A DNA stretch of 64,000 bases from Batrachochytrium dendrobatidis JAM81. Lineage: Eukaryota > Chytridiomycota > Chytridiomycetes > Rhizophydiales. Both the position numbers and the translations under genes were made by a program. Where the stretch lies: contig NW_006281103.1 of NCBI RefSeq assembly GCF_000203795.2, forward strand, positions 451,837-515,836. The letters run 5' to 3'. Shown here in pieces: positions 21,801 to 33,265 of the stretch; the first letter of the stretch is position 1; every line of letters starts with the position of its first letter. The notes under the pieces are model-generated. The model did not search any database. It worked only from the letters and a program-made list of their open reading frames with translations, and was not told the DNA's origin.

Positions 21801-24800
21801 TATGGAGATATCAGTAAGTGAACCTATATTGCTCAGTTATATTTTCACTGTGCAACAATACCGGCTATATTTATCGATTTTTGAATACTAATCAATTATT
21901 GAAATTAGGGTTTGACAGATGAACTCACTTATCTAGATATTTCCAGCAATCCAATTTCCAAAATTGATAGTATTTCTGCTGCTACATCACTTCAGGTTTT
22001 GTTGCTTCGGAACAGCCGTGTCCAAGATTTATCTTCGTTTCGATTTCTTAAAGGACTCATATATGTTGATTTGGGCGAATGTCGCTTAACTGAGTCATCA
22101 GCTGACAATCTCATTGATAGCCCACTGTTACAATACGTATCTATGGCAAAAAACATAGTTTCAAAATTCCCCGAGTTTTACAATCCACTTCTTTATGAGC
22201 TAAATTTAAACTTGAATGCAATCAGGTATATTTTTAAACCACTGTAATGCAAATTGATGAAACAGCTTGGTTTATTTTAAAAGTGATTAATCATAATGAC
22301 ATTATAGTCGATTACAAATCACCAATTGGCTGGGTCGATTACAAGTATTGAATCTTGACAACAATCAGATTACCGATATTGAGCCATTATCAATGTGTCC
22401 ATTTTTACGGATTCTTTCTCTTGAAAATAACAAAATCCAAGGTACTTTTAACTATTGTGCCAATCCTTACATTCAAACTGATAAAAGTAGCCATTTTCAC
22501 GGATTTATTAAACTATATGCTTTTTATACAGATATTACAAATGTTTATTCTATATCAGTTTGTCAGCAGTTACAAGTGCTGAATCTATCAGATAATCCTG
22601 TAGAACTCAATCCAACCCTTTATAAAATTGTTGGAACTATGTTTCAGAATTTAAAGGTTGTCGTATTTTGCATATCTAATCAACTAAATGGTGCTTGTTT
22701 AACACTGATTTCTGTTACATAGCTTCTCAATAAGCATCAAGTGTGTCGTACAGTCGGGGATCCTGAAAAAAAAATGTTTTTTTACACCAATCCACTGAAA
22801 TCTGTTCGTGTTTGTGTTCAGTGTATTGATCACCTCAGTAATGCTATTTTGGAGGAGTTTGAGTTGAGTTTTAAATATTTGATTTGTATTCATCGAGATG
22901 CGCGATACAGCTGCCAAGATTATAGTCTAATATGCACTAAAACTAATTTTTGCATATATCGTACTTAGTATAAATGACTCTTTAAAAATCTTTGAAGAGT
23001 GGGCAAAATTCCTTGGTGCAAAAGATCAGGTAATTTACCAAACTATTAATTTTGACTGGACAGTATGTTATTTAATCCATGGTGTTTTTATAAACTTTAG
23101 AGTATTACGGAATTTATGGGACAATACCGTTCTCCTTATCTAGACTACCTGACATCACCTGCGATTCAATATAGCAAAGATCCTTTGGTTCGTCTTCAAA
23201 TACAAGAGCGTCGACTTTTTATATTAACAGGCTTGCTAAATTCAATGATTCAAACGCATGCTACTATTCCTATACCTACAGTGTAATGCAAACATTTTGG
23301 CTTGAATCATTTAAATACGATATGGTGCAAAAACATTAAATCATTTTTCGGCTAATCAAACCAATTTAAATGCAATATAGCGACATGATCATTTCAGTCT
23401 GGATTTTCAAACTTAAAGGCATCGTGGATACATACAAAGTGATTTACATTCAGTCCATTTGGCGGATGCGTAAAAATAGGAAACTATATCAAAAGAATCT
23501 TAACGGTAATATTGTTGGCAGTAACTGTAGGGTTTTCAAGCAAAATGATATTTATTTTAACGTATACTGTTTCGATTTCAACGTGAAAATGCTAGACTAC
23601 TATTTATGTCAAAAGCTAGCTCAAAAATGGTGTAAATGTCGAGCTGCAAAAACCAAACTGGTTGAATTAAGGCAAAAGAAATTACACCGTTGTGCTATGA
23701 TGATTCAAAAATGCTTTCGAGGTAAGCATTAAATCATTACGACTACCTTATTCAGCGATATATTCAATCTCATTTATGTATTTTGATGACATTTGGTGCA
23801 ATTCATGCGGAAATAAGGTTATATGGCAAAAAAAATGGCAGCTCCTCAAAAAATGAAAAAATTAAAAGAGCCATTTGATATGAATCAAGGTGAGAAATAT
23901 GTAAATCAATCACTATTAAGCATCTTGTTTGTCGTGACAAACTAACCAATCTGTATAATATGTAGGTTTAGACTTGGAAATTCTACAGAATGATCCCAGC
24001 CATTGGCTTGAAAGCACAAATATCAATCAGTTTGACGAGAAATTGAAGGACTATCTGGCTACAGAAGAGCTGGTTCACTTTTCATCTAACAACACGTTTG
24101 ATGTCAAAAAAGAAGAAATTCCATTCGAGGTTTCCTGTGACTTGGGCAATCGCAAGAATACTGTCAAGCCATATCCGAAAAAACACAAAGTAGACACTAC
24201 AAAACTAGGAATACAGCGTGGGGAACTCATCAAAAAGATCACATCACAGGTACAATAATTTTTTTGCATCCAATACCATTGTTGGTAAGCAAAGTGTTGA
24301 AATCATGTAAACTTGAATGCTTATTAATTGTTACATATATGTAGTATGCTGTGCTATCAAATATTTCTCAGCCAACTTCTACTCAATATGATTATGCTCA
24401 AACCTTTTCAAACAACTCTGGAATCTATTCATCAGGAGTTGCGCGATCCTATATTTCTCCTCCAGCGGACATTACTATTGTTCAAAAACAATTGGATATA
24501 GAAGCCCCTGTTCAAAAACCTTTTCTGTCGCCTGCTCTAGCTCAAATTCAAGCCACAAAGCAAAATTCAAAGGATATTGAAGCTGGCGTTTTAAGTGGGC
24601 ATACCAAAGATCGGCTATCAAGTGAACCCATTGAGCCTATTGATTTAAAAACAGACGAAGCATTGAAACTATCATTTGTAGGTTAAATTTTAAAACCAGT
24701 GTTAAATCTACATGACCAATACACCTAATTTGAATTAATTTGAATGTAGCATCGAATACTGGAGGGATGTGTTCAAAGTGCATTCCACCACCAACAGGCA

Positions 24801-25959
24801 CAACACGAGTTTTTAGATGATGATGATGGGTTTGTTTTGATTCAGAATCAGCCGGTTGATAAAACGGCGTATACTTTTGCTTTGGAACAGCATCATTTAC
24901 AACAAGAAGATGCTTTCCCTTCAAAACACAACAAATCCATAGGTCAAACGACAGTTAGTCACGAACGGTATGAAACCTTTTATTTCATTGGTATTAATGA
25001 AAACTAACCCCTCTTGTAACTTTTTGACTTTTCTTCCAGAAATCAGTATATGGCAGACACTCAAACATTATCTTCGAGGCAGCGGAAAAAAATGCAAATT
25101 TTTGAGCCTGAACAGCAGAAAAATCAAATGGATAAAGGTGCAAACATTTGTGATAAACTAGTTATTTGTAATGATCTGTCAATTTGACTATACGTTGTCG
25201 ATGTGCATTGAATTTTTGGTACTGATGCTACTTGTTGTGAGATAGATTCAATACATAGATATCAAGCCTTTGAAGCCGTTGATAAGTTTAAAAAAATACC
25301 AAAAAAACCTGTAGATTTAAAGGACGTTTCTGTAATTTATGAGTGGGATATACATCGCGGAGATACTACAAGGAAACTACTGGTATTTAAATTTCAAAGC
25401 TCCAAACTGTATTAATGATTTTGATTATATATTAATAATTGATGCCTCTTGACTGCATTCCTTTAGAGCGAGCAATCATTGCAAAACGACCCACACCCTC
25501 CAAACTCTGCCGAGCTTCAGGTCGTTGGACCTGGAGCAGAATCGCTCAAAGCTCCATCCAGGGTAAACTTTAATTTGTGAATTCGATCGTAAAAGTATGC
25601 TTACGATATTGGAAGTTTTGGCTAATTCAGATGTTTAGATGAACAATCCACCATTTGCACCAAAAGTGACACTTTTGGTAAACAATTATGTAGCATCAAA
25701 ATTACAGAATGCTTCTGAAGAGCAACAACCAATCCACAGATGGCTTAAAAATAATACTGAAAGTATGATTTCTGTAAAAAGTATGGATAAACAGTCCAAT
25801 GCAACCGATATTTATCGTTCTACATTCAAGCCTCGGTATACAACAGATATTGGAAGAGTGTCGTCGACAGTTCCAATACCTCCATTGTACGGAAAATATA
25901 AACTTTATCGGCATTCACCACTTCCTAGCATAGCACAACCGACCCGCAGTAGCAAATAA
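18899..25959 (+). CDS. Coiled-coil/LRR/IQ protein, LRRIQ1-like, probable flagellar protein
   Basis: Long multi-exon gene, many short introns. Exon 1 is 18899-18994 and exon 2 starts at 19053. Order of features: acidic low-complexity N-terminus; long coiled coil encoded by 20541-21660 (YLKALILKYESELQWIQGKIKEE ... AQQRKLEAEEQSMKIR); LRRs of the SDS22 type across about 21490-22650 (LEVVDLSDAQL, LTYLDISSNPISKID, LQVLNLDNNQITDIEPL, LQVLNLSDNPVELNP); then IQ motifs (VIYIQSIWRMRKNRKLYQ near 23440, AMMIQKCFRGK near 23700) that would bind calmodulin; then a disordered tail. This architecture matches LRRIQ1, a ciliary/flagellar protein of organisms with motile cilia, and fits zoospores. I could not close every exon junction between 22900 and 25640, and two adjacent genes remain an alternative. 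Confidence 0.7.
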
Positions 25960-26236
25960 AGTAGATTTGGATATAACTTATGATTCCAATGGAATTTTTC
26001 ATTTAGACGAGTTGATTGGTGATGGATCCTGGTATACTACAAACCCAACTTCATTTCACAGTACAATATATTCACCACCAACTACATTGTGTTGAATTGT
26101 ACTATATGTTTTAGGTAAAGTACTATGCGTATATCTTGCAAAAAACAGTTGTATTAATTAGACAACCGCGCCAAAAAACCTAGGCAGTCAAGCTATGTCA
26201 ATGATCAAAAGTTGTAGGAATTCATAGCTTATGAAT

Positions 26237-26962
26237 TTAGATAGTTTGTTGGTCTGCTTGTCTTTCAGGCTCCACTGAAGATAGCGCTGGACCCACCATA
26301 ATAGGTTTTGTCTTTTCATTATTCCTTTTTCGTTTTAGTCTTTTCTCCCGATTCTTGTTCGTCTTTTCCATCTCTTTGGCCTTCAGTGTCTGCTGTCGAC
26401 TTTCATATTCAATCCGATCCTCTTCCTACAAACAAAAATCCCAATATATACGTTAGTACTCGATCTGAAAATCAGTGTTGATATTGAGATCTAAAAGTAT
26501 TTAAACACTAGAAAATAACTCCAATGACAACATCAGTGCTTTTTAAGTATTACTTTTTGTGCAGCATCGTCCAAAGCCTTGAGCCGAGTATATTCCTTTC
26601 TTCTTAATGCACGATACACATGGAACTCGCCACTTCCAGCGCCAGCACTGGAACCTATAGAAACATGTGAAATATCAGATTTAGATGCACACAACTTTTG
26701 TAAATTGATTTAAAAGCAGTATCGAGTTACCTTGGATATTGCGAACCACATGAGCACCTTCTTTTCTTGGACCTCTGGGTGTATCAGATGGACGGGTTGG
26801 TAGTATAATTTCCTTGTCAATCCGCTTCATCAGTTTCTCCACCTGAGCCTTTTGAGTATCTAGAGCAGTCTTTGGACGCACTTTCCGGCCTCTATCTGAA
26901 TCATTCTCATCACCAGAAGCATCTTCAGTCTTGGCAGGCTGGTCTGTATTTTTTGCCGACAT
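26237..26962 (-). CDS. PRKRIP1: PRKRIP1 homologue, spliceosome-associated protein
   Basis: Three exons, 26962-26731, 26654-26554 and 26425-26237, splice in frame into 173 residues, close to human PRKRIP1 length. The hallmark block is [20 protein letters not shown] followed by [16 protein letters not shown], spanning the exon 1/2 junction, which is the conserved core. The N-terminus is acidic and disordered; the C-terminus is a basic helix ([18 protein letters not shown]). PRKRIP1 binds double-stranded RNA and has been placed in catalytically activated spliceosomes. The start ATG lies 128 bp from that of SAP30BP on the other strand. Confidence 0.88.
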
Positions 26963-27016
26963 TGGTTTGATGCCCACAACTTGCAACTGCCAGCAATCTT
27001 CTGTATCGTGATCAAA

Positions 27017-27024
27017 TCACGTGA
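27017..27024. promoter_or_regulatory. Palindromic TCACGTGA site between divergent splicing-factor genes
   Basis: TCACGTGA is a perfect 8-bp palindrome in the 128-bp gap between the start codons of PRKRIP1 (minus) and SAP30BP (plus), about 55 bp from the first and 67 bp from the second. It is the full site preferred by bHLH factors such as Cbf1. Shared regulation is inferred. Confidence 0.5.
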
Positions 27025-27090
27025 TGAAAATCACTTTTGTAGTTTTCTCGTTTCATCACTTGGCTGCCAACGTTAAAACTGATTGCATAG

Positions 27091-28280
27091 ATGAGCAAGT
27101 TGAGACTTGTTTCATATGGCACAGACACTGAAGACGAAGGTAAGAAAACGATGCTTTATTTTACTGAAATTGTTTCCGTGTATTATCTCACTAAAGCCTG
27201 CTGAATCTTCAACCTTGTCAACTTGCATTGCTGGAAACTCGAACCCTCGTTCAGCATCTCCAATCAAGACACAATCTCCAAGTAAAAAAGACGCATGTAT
27301 ACCATCAAATCCGTCTGCTTCCAAAACAACTAATACAAACAAGCAATTTCACTCACCAGTAGTTTCATCTGGAACTGGATTAGTAAGACGAAATGATTCC
27401 AGGTCAAAACAGAAACAAGATACTCAAACCCAGCTTCGTAATACTCCGCCAAACACTTGTGTTGAATCTCAAACGCATGCACAATCTCAACAAGATCCTT
27501 GGCATTCTTCAGAACCATTTCAGATTAATGATACATCCAGAGTCGAGTGCTTCGAGGCAGTTCGCGACTCTTTAGATCAAGACAAACTTGAACAGATTCT
27601 AATTAGTCAGGGATATTTAAACCCAGACTTTGGAAATAGTCTAGCTCAAACCCAAAATACAGAGCCTGATCTTGCTTTAGAGGTATGGCTAGTGTTACAC
27701 ACTGATGCTGAACTTTGCAGCTCGATTGCTAAATTGAAGAAATGTATTCTGAGTAGCGGGTTTTTGCTTGCTTTACCTTGTGTTTAAGTAGAGAAAGATT
27801 TCAAAGTTTCTGGAACTCAGGTCAGAGGGCATATATCTAAATGATCGGCTTGTTAACACGCATGCATTCAGAAATCCCTCGATTATGCGTAAACTGATTG
27901 AATTTTTGGAACTGGACGAGATTGGCTCAAATTTCGACAAGGAGAAATATAATCCTCACGGATTTCCCGAAAGTGCATTCTACAAGAATCTTGGTAATTG
28001 TAATCGTTTATTTTATATAACAGATCATGCCATGGTTATTTGGTTTAAATCCGAATCAAGTTGCTCATGTTTAATCTTTTCAATATACTACATTATAGCC
28101 ATAGCACAAGAGAAATCTCCAATCGTTGTAAAACCGTTTCCAACCAACCCCACAGAAGCAATTGAATTTGCAAAGGAGGGAATCAAGCAGTTTGTTTCAT
28201 CCACGTCAATAGATGAGAATAGCACAATTCAAGGCGGGATAGCCGCTTCTAAGAAACGCAAGTCGAAATGGGACCAGTAA
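27091..28280 (+). CDS. SAP30BP: SAP30BP/HCNGP homologue, splicing and transcription cofactor
   Basis: Exons 27091-27139, about 27255-27682, 27792-27993 and 28099-28280 are in frame. The N-terminus MSKLRLVSYGTDTEDE is family-like. The centre is low-complexity Ser/Thr/Pro. The diagnostic HCNGP domain is RKISKFLELRSEGIYLNDRL, then FRNPSIMRKLIEFLELDEIG, then YNPHGFPESAFYKNLG, and the C-terminus is KKRKSKWDQ, as in the animal protein (KRKSKWD). The second exon's acceptor (27255) is the only one nearby that keeps frame and is tentative. Animal SAP30BP is a nuclear protein linked to SAP30/HDAC repression and to splicing of short introns. The stop codon abuts MITE copy B. Confidence 0.88.
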
Positions 28281-28281
28281 T

Positions 28282-28582
28282 TTACAGCCGTATTCACGTA
28301 AAATGGAACACTTTTGTAATGATTGTCTTGGAATAAACAATTGTTACATATTCGTTGTTATTGGATATTGATTATCTCTTTCTATTGAAACTCTATTCTA
28401 ATATTAGATACGTTCGCACTCTAGTTCAAGAGAGTGAGTATGCACGTCTCGTAACACAACTGTTGTTTCTGTGCCAATCACAAAGAAAAGGATGCAATGC
28501 TGCCCAATCAATTAGCACCCATCATACCATGAGATGTATCGTTTACTTTGATATCCTCATCTAGTTATATAATATGGCTGTA
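28282..28582. mobile_element. MITE-like inverted-repeat element, copy B, starting at the SAP30BP stop codon
   Basis: The left end TTACAGCCGTATTCACGTAA begins 2 bp after the TAA of SAP30BP; the right end is a shorter ATGGCTGTAA. The left 100 bp is nearly identical to copy A (AACACTTTTGTAATGATTG; GGAATAAACAATTGTTACAT). About 300 bp, non-coding. Any SAP30BP 3' UTR and polyadenylation signal must come from the element or lie beyond it. Confidence 0.75.
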
Positions 28583-28891
28583 AAGCCATGATTGTAAACA
28601 CCTTGTATAATACTTTCCATAAATTTAATAATACAACACTTGAAATTTGATTACAATCGATCATGAACAAATTTTGAGTACTACACATAAAAAACACTCA
28701 AAACTCTTGTGTAATGTGATTGCTTGCAATACATTTCAACCAATACCTGTTTAGATTTAAAAAGCAATTGCGTACTATTGATCAAAGGTTTTAATTTCAT
28801 ATGAATAAACTTGAACATTTTCAACAACTATAATATTGATATATTTTAATCGACAAGATATTCAACTCGGCTATAATAAAGATTAGCCCCT
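28583..28891. other. Short convergent spacer
   Basis: AT-rich sequence between MITE copy B and the stop codon of the dipeptidyl peptidase gene. Nothing else seen. Confidence 0.5.
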
Positions 28892-31800
28892 TCATTTGTG
28901 CTCAAAAATAGACAGATCACGCCTATCCAATCTATCAAAACCCTGGTTACAATTCAATCTGAAAGTATCGCACGCATATGAAGTCAATAGTCCAAATACT
29001 TGAGGATTAGCTCCATTGTCACTGATGGAGTGATCAGAATCGGTATAGTATTGAACGCGCACATTTTTGGGCGATAGGTTGGCACCAGTGAAATGCCATA
29101 CCAGCATGGCAGAGTTTTGAAAATGAACATTGTCTGCATTTCAATATGATGTCGTTATACAACTGTCAGCAACTGAAAAGTATAATTCACATCATTCATA
29201 AACATTCTCGATACTGACCGTCACCAGTGCCGTGAATCAAAAGGTATCTAGATTGTGAAAAGCCAGTCATGTTGGATACAGCGCTTTTGGCGTATCCTTC
29301 AGGGTTTTGCACTGGCGTCTTCATATAGCGCTCAGTATATACAGTATCGTAAAATCGCCAATCTGTTACAGGCGCGACTGACATACCAAGAGCAAATACA
29401 CCTGAATTGGCTTCAATACACTTTGCTGCCATGTATCCTCCATACGACTGAATTGCATGATAGAAATCCAGGTCTGATTAGCAAAAAAATGAAATCTTAC
29501 ACCAACACATGCGCATTCATCAAACGTAAACTAAACATACCCAACCCCAAATGCCAATCTTTTTACTATCAATATACTTTTGCTGTCCAAGCCATCTGTA
29601 TGTTGTATGAGTAAGAAATGTGTGATAATCCAACACTACAAATAACTCGGCAGATATGATATGCCATACCTTCCAGCCTCAATTTGGTCCTCTACCTCAT
29701 GCAGACCAAGCTGTTTACTGACCGCATTCCGAAACTTGCGACCCTTGAACCCAGTACCACGACCATCAACAATTACAGAAACAAATCCTATCAATGGCAA
29801 GTGATACATAAAGTCTAGATTCCACTTTTGATTGACCATTTGTGAATAGGGACCTCCATATCTAACAATTTAATCATTCATATACTTGAGTACAATTGGA
29901 TGCGTACATCAAAAGTCAAACAGAAGATGCAATATATTCAAGACAGAGCTGTTGGTTAAAAGTGCACTTACACTTGCATGAGCACTGGATATTTTGTTTT
30001 GCCAGAAGGATCAAAGTCGGGAGGTACAATCATCTTGACATTCATATCTAAACGAGCAATTAACAAACATTTACAAGTTAGCAAGCATTTAGATTTAGTC
30101 TAAAATTATCATTTAGACACTACTAACCATTGCCAATCTGATTTGGAATAGTAAAATAGCTAATTTGAGGAAGAGCGACTTTTGAAATTGATTCTCGTAA
30201 TTTGGTATTCTCAACGCTATCAACTCGCCTCCATCCACTGTCTTCAATCTTGTAAGTGATCCTGTAAGGTACATCAGGTCCAGTGTATAAAACAATTGAA
30301 TATCCACATTTGGGAGATAGTTTCACGTCAAAGTACCCAGAGTCGCCAAGAGGAAGTCCATACGTTTCGTTTAATACAGAAGCTACTTTTTTCAACTCGA
30401 CATCCTTTTGCGGAGTGTGTCTTTTCTTTCCAGATCCATCCAAATGCACACTATATAAATGGCGCTCAGTTGATCCATGCTCGGTACTCATGAAATAAAT
30501 AATGTCTTTAGCTTCATCAAATCTCACGATTCCAGTGACTTCCCAGGTGCCTGATGTGATCCACATAGTAGGAGAAGCACGGCCAATGTCATCAAAGTAT
30601 GCGAGGTGTGCATATCCATTGGCGCTATCCATAATTTCAACATAGGATGGATCATTATGATCAGCAAAATTGGAGGAAAGAATGGGTGTGAGAGGCTGAA
30701 GAATGTTGTGCCAAGCTCCGTCTGGGGTAGCTTCATCGCGAACTAGATCGGCTTTCCATGTAAATATACCATTGATTTGGGTTCCCTTGACCAAGAAAAG
30801 TCGCTGAATATCTTGTACACGATTCATCAGACGAACCATTAGTGTGTCGTTGGATGTTAACCAATTGACTTCGACAATCAAACGATCTTGATCAGCAAAA
30901 CCTTCAATGCCAAAATGAACAGGACTAGATTGTTCAGTAACATTGGTTGATAAAGGAGTAACAATGTGCAGAGTGACGACAGGATTTGGAGATCCGGCTT
31001 TTGGATATTTCAGGTTCAATTCTCTAGGATAGGCATTTTCTCCAAATTTGGAAAAGTATTCGAGTGGGAATGTCTTGACCAATGTATCATTGAATTTGAG
31101 ATATGCAATATGAGATCCATCAGGTGAAAACCATAAAGCCTTGCCCTTTCCAAGCACCTCTTCCTCGTAAACCCAGTCAGATAGGCCATTGATTATGTTG
31201 TAAGATCCATCAGTAGTAATGCGAACCTCGGTTGTTCCCTCGACTGTAACATAGAGATCATTGTCGCGCACCCAAGCAACGCTGTGACCTTTTGGACTCC
31301 AAGCAGTCAAGGCAACCATGCCACTACCCAATTCATTCGAAATGTGCTTATCAGATACAGAATTAGCCAATGGTTTTGCCTGTTTGGCTTTGATATCGTA
31401 CAAATAGTAGTCTGCAAAAAAAGAGTGCCTCCATCCCTAATATATTGAATCAATCGCAGGGTTAATACTGACAAAAATCAGTAGCAGCAGCCAATGCTTA
31501 ATATGTAAAGCTTGATGGTTACTTTTTGGTAATTTGTAGTTAGAAGCAGATACTTGAGATCAGCAGATGCAGTCCAAGTACTAAACTCGATCGCGTTGCC
31601 TTGCTTCTATAATCAACAAGCACAACAAATTAATAAGTTGGAATCAGTAACGCTAACAAGTTTATAATCCAACCAACATGGACAGTTGCTATCGTATACA
31701 TTTCAAGCATACATCATTAATGTTCTTGATATCGGCAATAACGGTGCTGTTGGTGCTTCCAAACTGACGAACGACAAACTTATGCTGGTCAAGCTCCAAA

Positions 31801-32509
31801 AAACTTCCATCGGGAAACCCAGCTATTTGACAAGCAGACAAGTGAAGTGTTATTGCAGCGATCGATTATAGTTGAGTAGCAATCGAGGCTTGAAGTTACC
31901 TTGTGAATCCTGGACCCATTTTGGATCTATATCTTCAGCTTTTGAAATAGGAAGCAAGCCCAATAGTCTATCAGTGACAGCTGGTCTTCCATTGATAGTT
32001 TTGGCTTCACCATCACGACCTAATTTCAAACACCAGACAAGTTTACTATAATAGCTTAAAATAAGGTTGAGCAAATTCAACAGTGAGAAAATACCAGCAA
32101 AAGGCCTATCACTGTTAGTTCGTAGAGCCAAAAAGACAATGGAAACTAGAACAAGTATCAGCAGTCCAAACAGAATAAGAGGAGCTCGAAAGCGCCACGA
32201 CGGTCTCTGCTAGCCAAAGAGCATTCAAGAAATAAGTGTTATTCATAGACAAGTGAATGCAGTTTCTATTCCAACTGAATGCATTATGTAAGCCCAAACA
32301 CTGCTGCTGACCTGTTTGTAATTGGAATGGTTTTTATCCCGTCGATTCCTGACATTGTGTCCAGAAACTCCAGTCAAGGATGAATGGTCAGCATGCCGAG
32401 CATCACCTTCTTCCAGCATGCGGTCCTCCTCAGCATAAGTCAGCTTATCAAACTCATTCAACTCATCAGAAAGAGCCTGCCGATTCAGTGGCATTCGAAT
32501 GTCGGTCAT
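28892..32509 (-). CDS. Type II membrane dipeptidyl peptidase, S9B family (DPP IV / Dap2-Ste13 like)
   Basis: Multi-exon gene. Exon 1 (32509-32312) encodes a cytosolic tail; exon 2 (32210-32095) a signal anchor ([19 protein letters not shown]). The large exon 31403-30123 is the beta-propeller with [17 protein letters not shown] and [21 protein letters not shown], holding the double-Glu motif that fixes the substrate N-terminus in this family. The catalytic domain is in several small exons: [16 protein letters not shown], with the nucleophile Ser codon first after an intron near 29450; [16 protein letters not shown] with the Asp; and [10 protein letters not shown] with the His. It removes X-Pro/X-Ala dipeptides; in yeast, relatives act in the Golgi or vacuole. 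Ends [11 protein letters not shown]. Confidence 0.92.
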
Positions 32510-33265
32510 TGTCGGATATTGGGAAAGTTCCAAGCATCAAGAAGCAGCTCTTGTAGTTTTTTATTACATTGAACAACTTGAAGCCAATTGATGTTTTAGC
32601 TTGTTGGTCACTATGTTTGAGAAACTCAAATCTTATTTTTCTAGTCAATCTTGCCTATAAAAGCCTTGACAGATGAGCTGCATTCGATTTACAATTCCAG
32701 TGATGATGGCAATAAAATATTCATCATGAATTGTAAATGTGATCGTTAGAGTTGGTCGATAATGAGATTGTCTGATGTCAAGTCTATTCAAACTTGAATA
32801 GAGTTTCAGATCCAACCAACATGACTTGTATAATACAGTCTTGTTAATCTGGCCCGCTAAATTCAATATTTCTGTAGTACGCATTCAAGGTCAACGTGCT
32901 GAACTTGTTCAGTTACTAATCAGACGAGTATCAATTACACAATGACTAGAATACTCAAGTATTGTCTCTTGTGTCAGACCCTATCCACCAACACAGCTAT
33001 ATTAATCCCCCCATCATTTAAAAACGGAAATAACCCATCGCTAACTTCTCCATTCCAACAGCTTCAAACAACGAATACGTGTCATGCATTCTAACAAACA
33101 TCAACTGAACGCGTCGCAATGTAACTCGATCCCACCCTCCACACATGCTAGACATGACTCTTGATAAATCTATTTCATCCATAAACTCAAGTTAAACCCA
33201 CTTGCTTTCTTGTTTCCTTCTAAAAATCATATCTACTACTACTCTGTCTATATTTCCTGCAACCT
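32510..33265. other. Divergent promoter region
   Basis: About 750 bp between the dipeptidyl peptidase (minus) and the anillin/Bud4-like gene (plus). The last 250 bp is C/T-rich on the plus strand, typical of a fungal promoter and 5' UTR. No gene seen. Confidence 0.5.
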
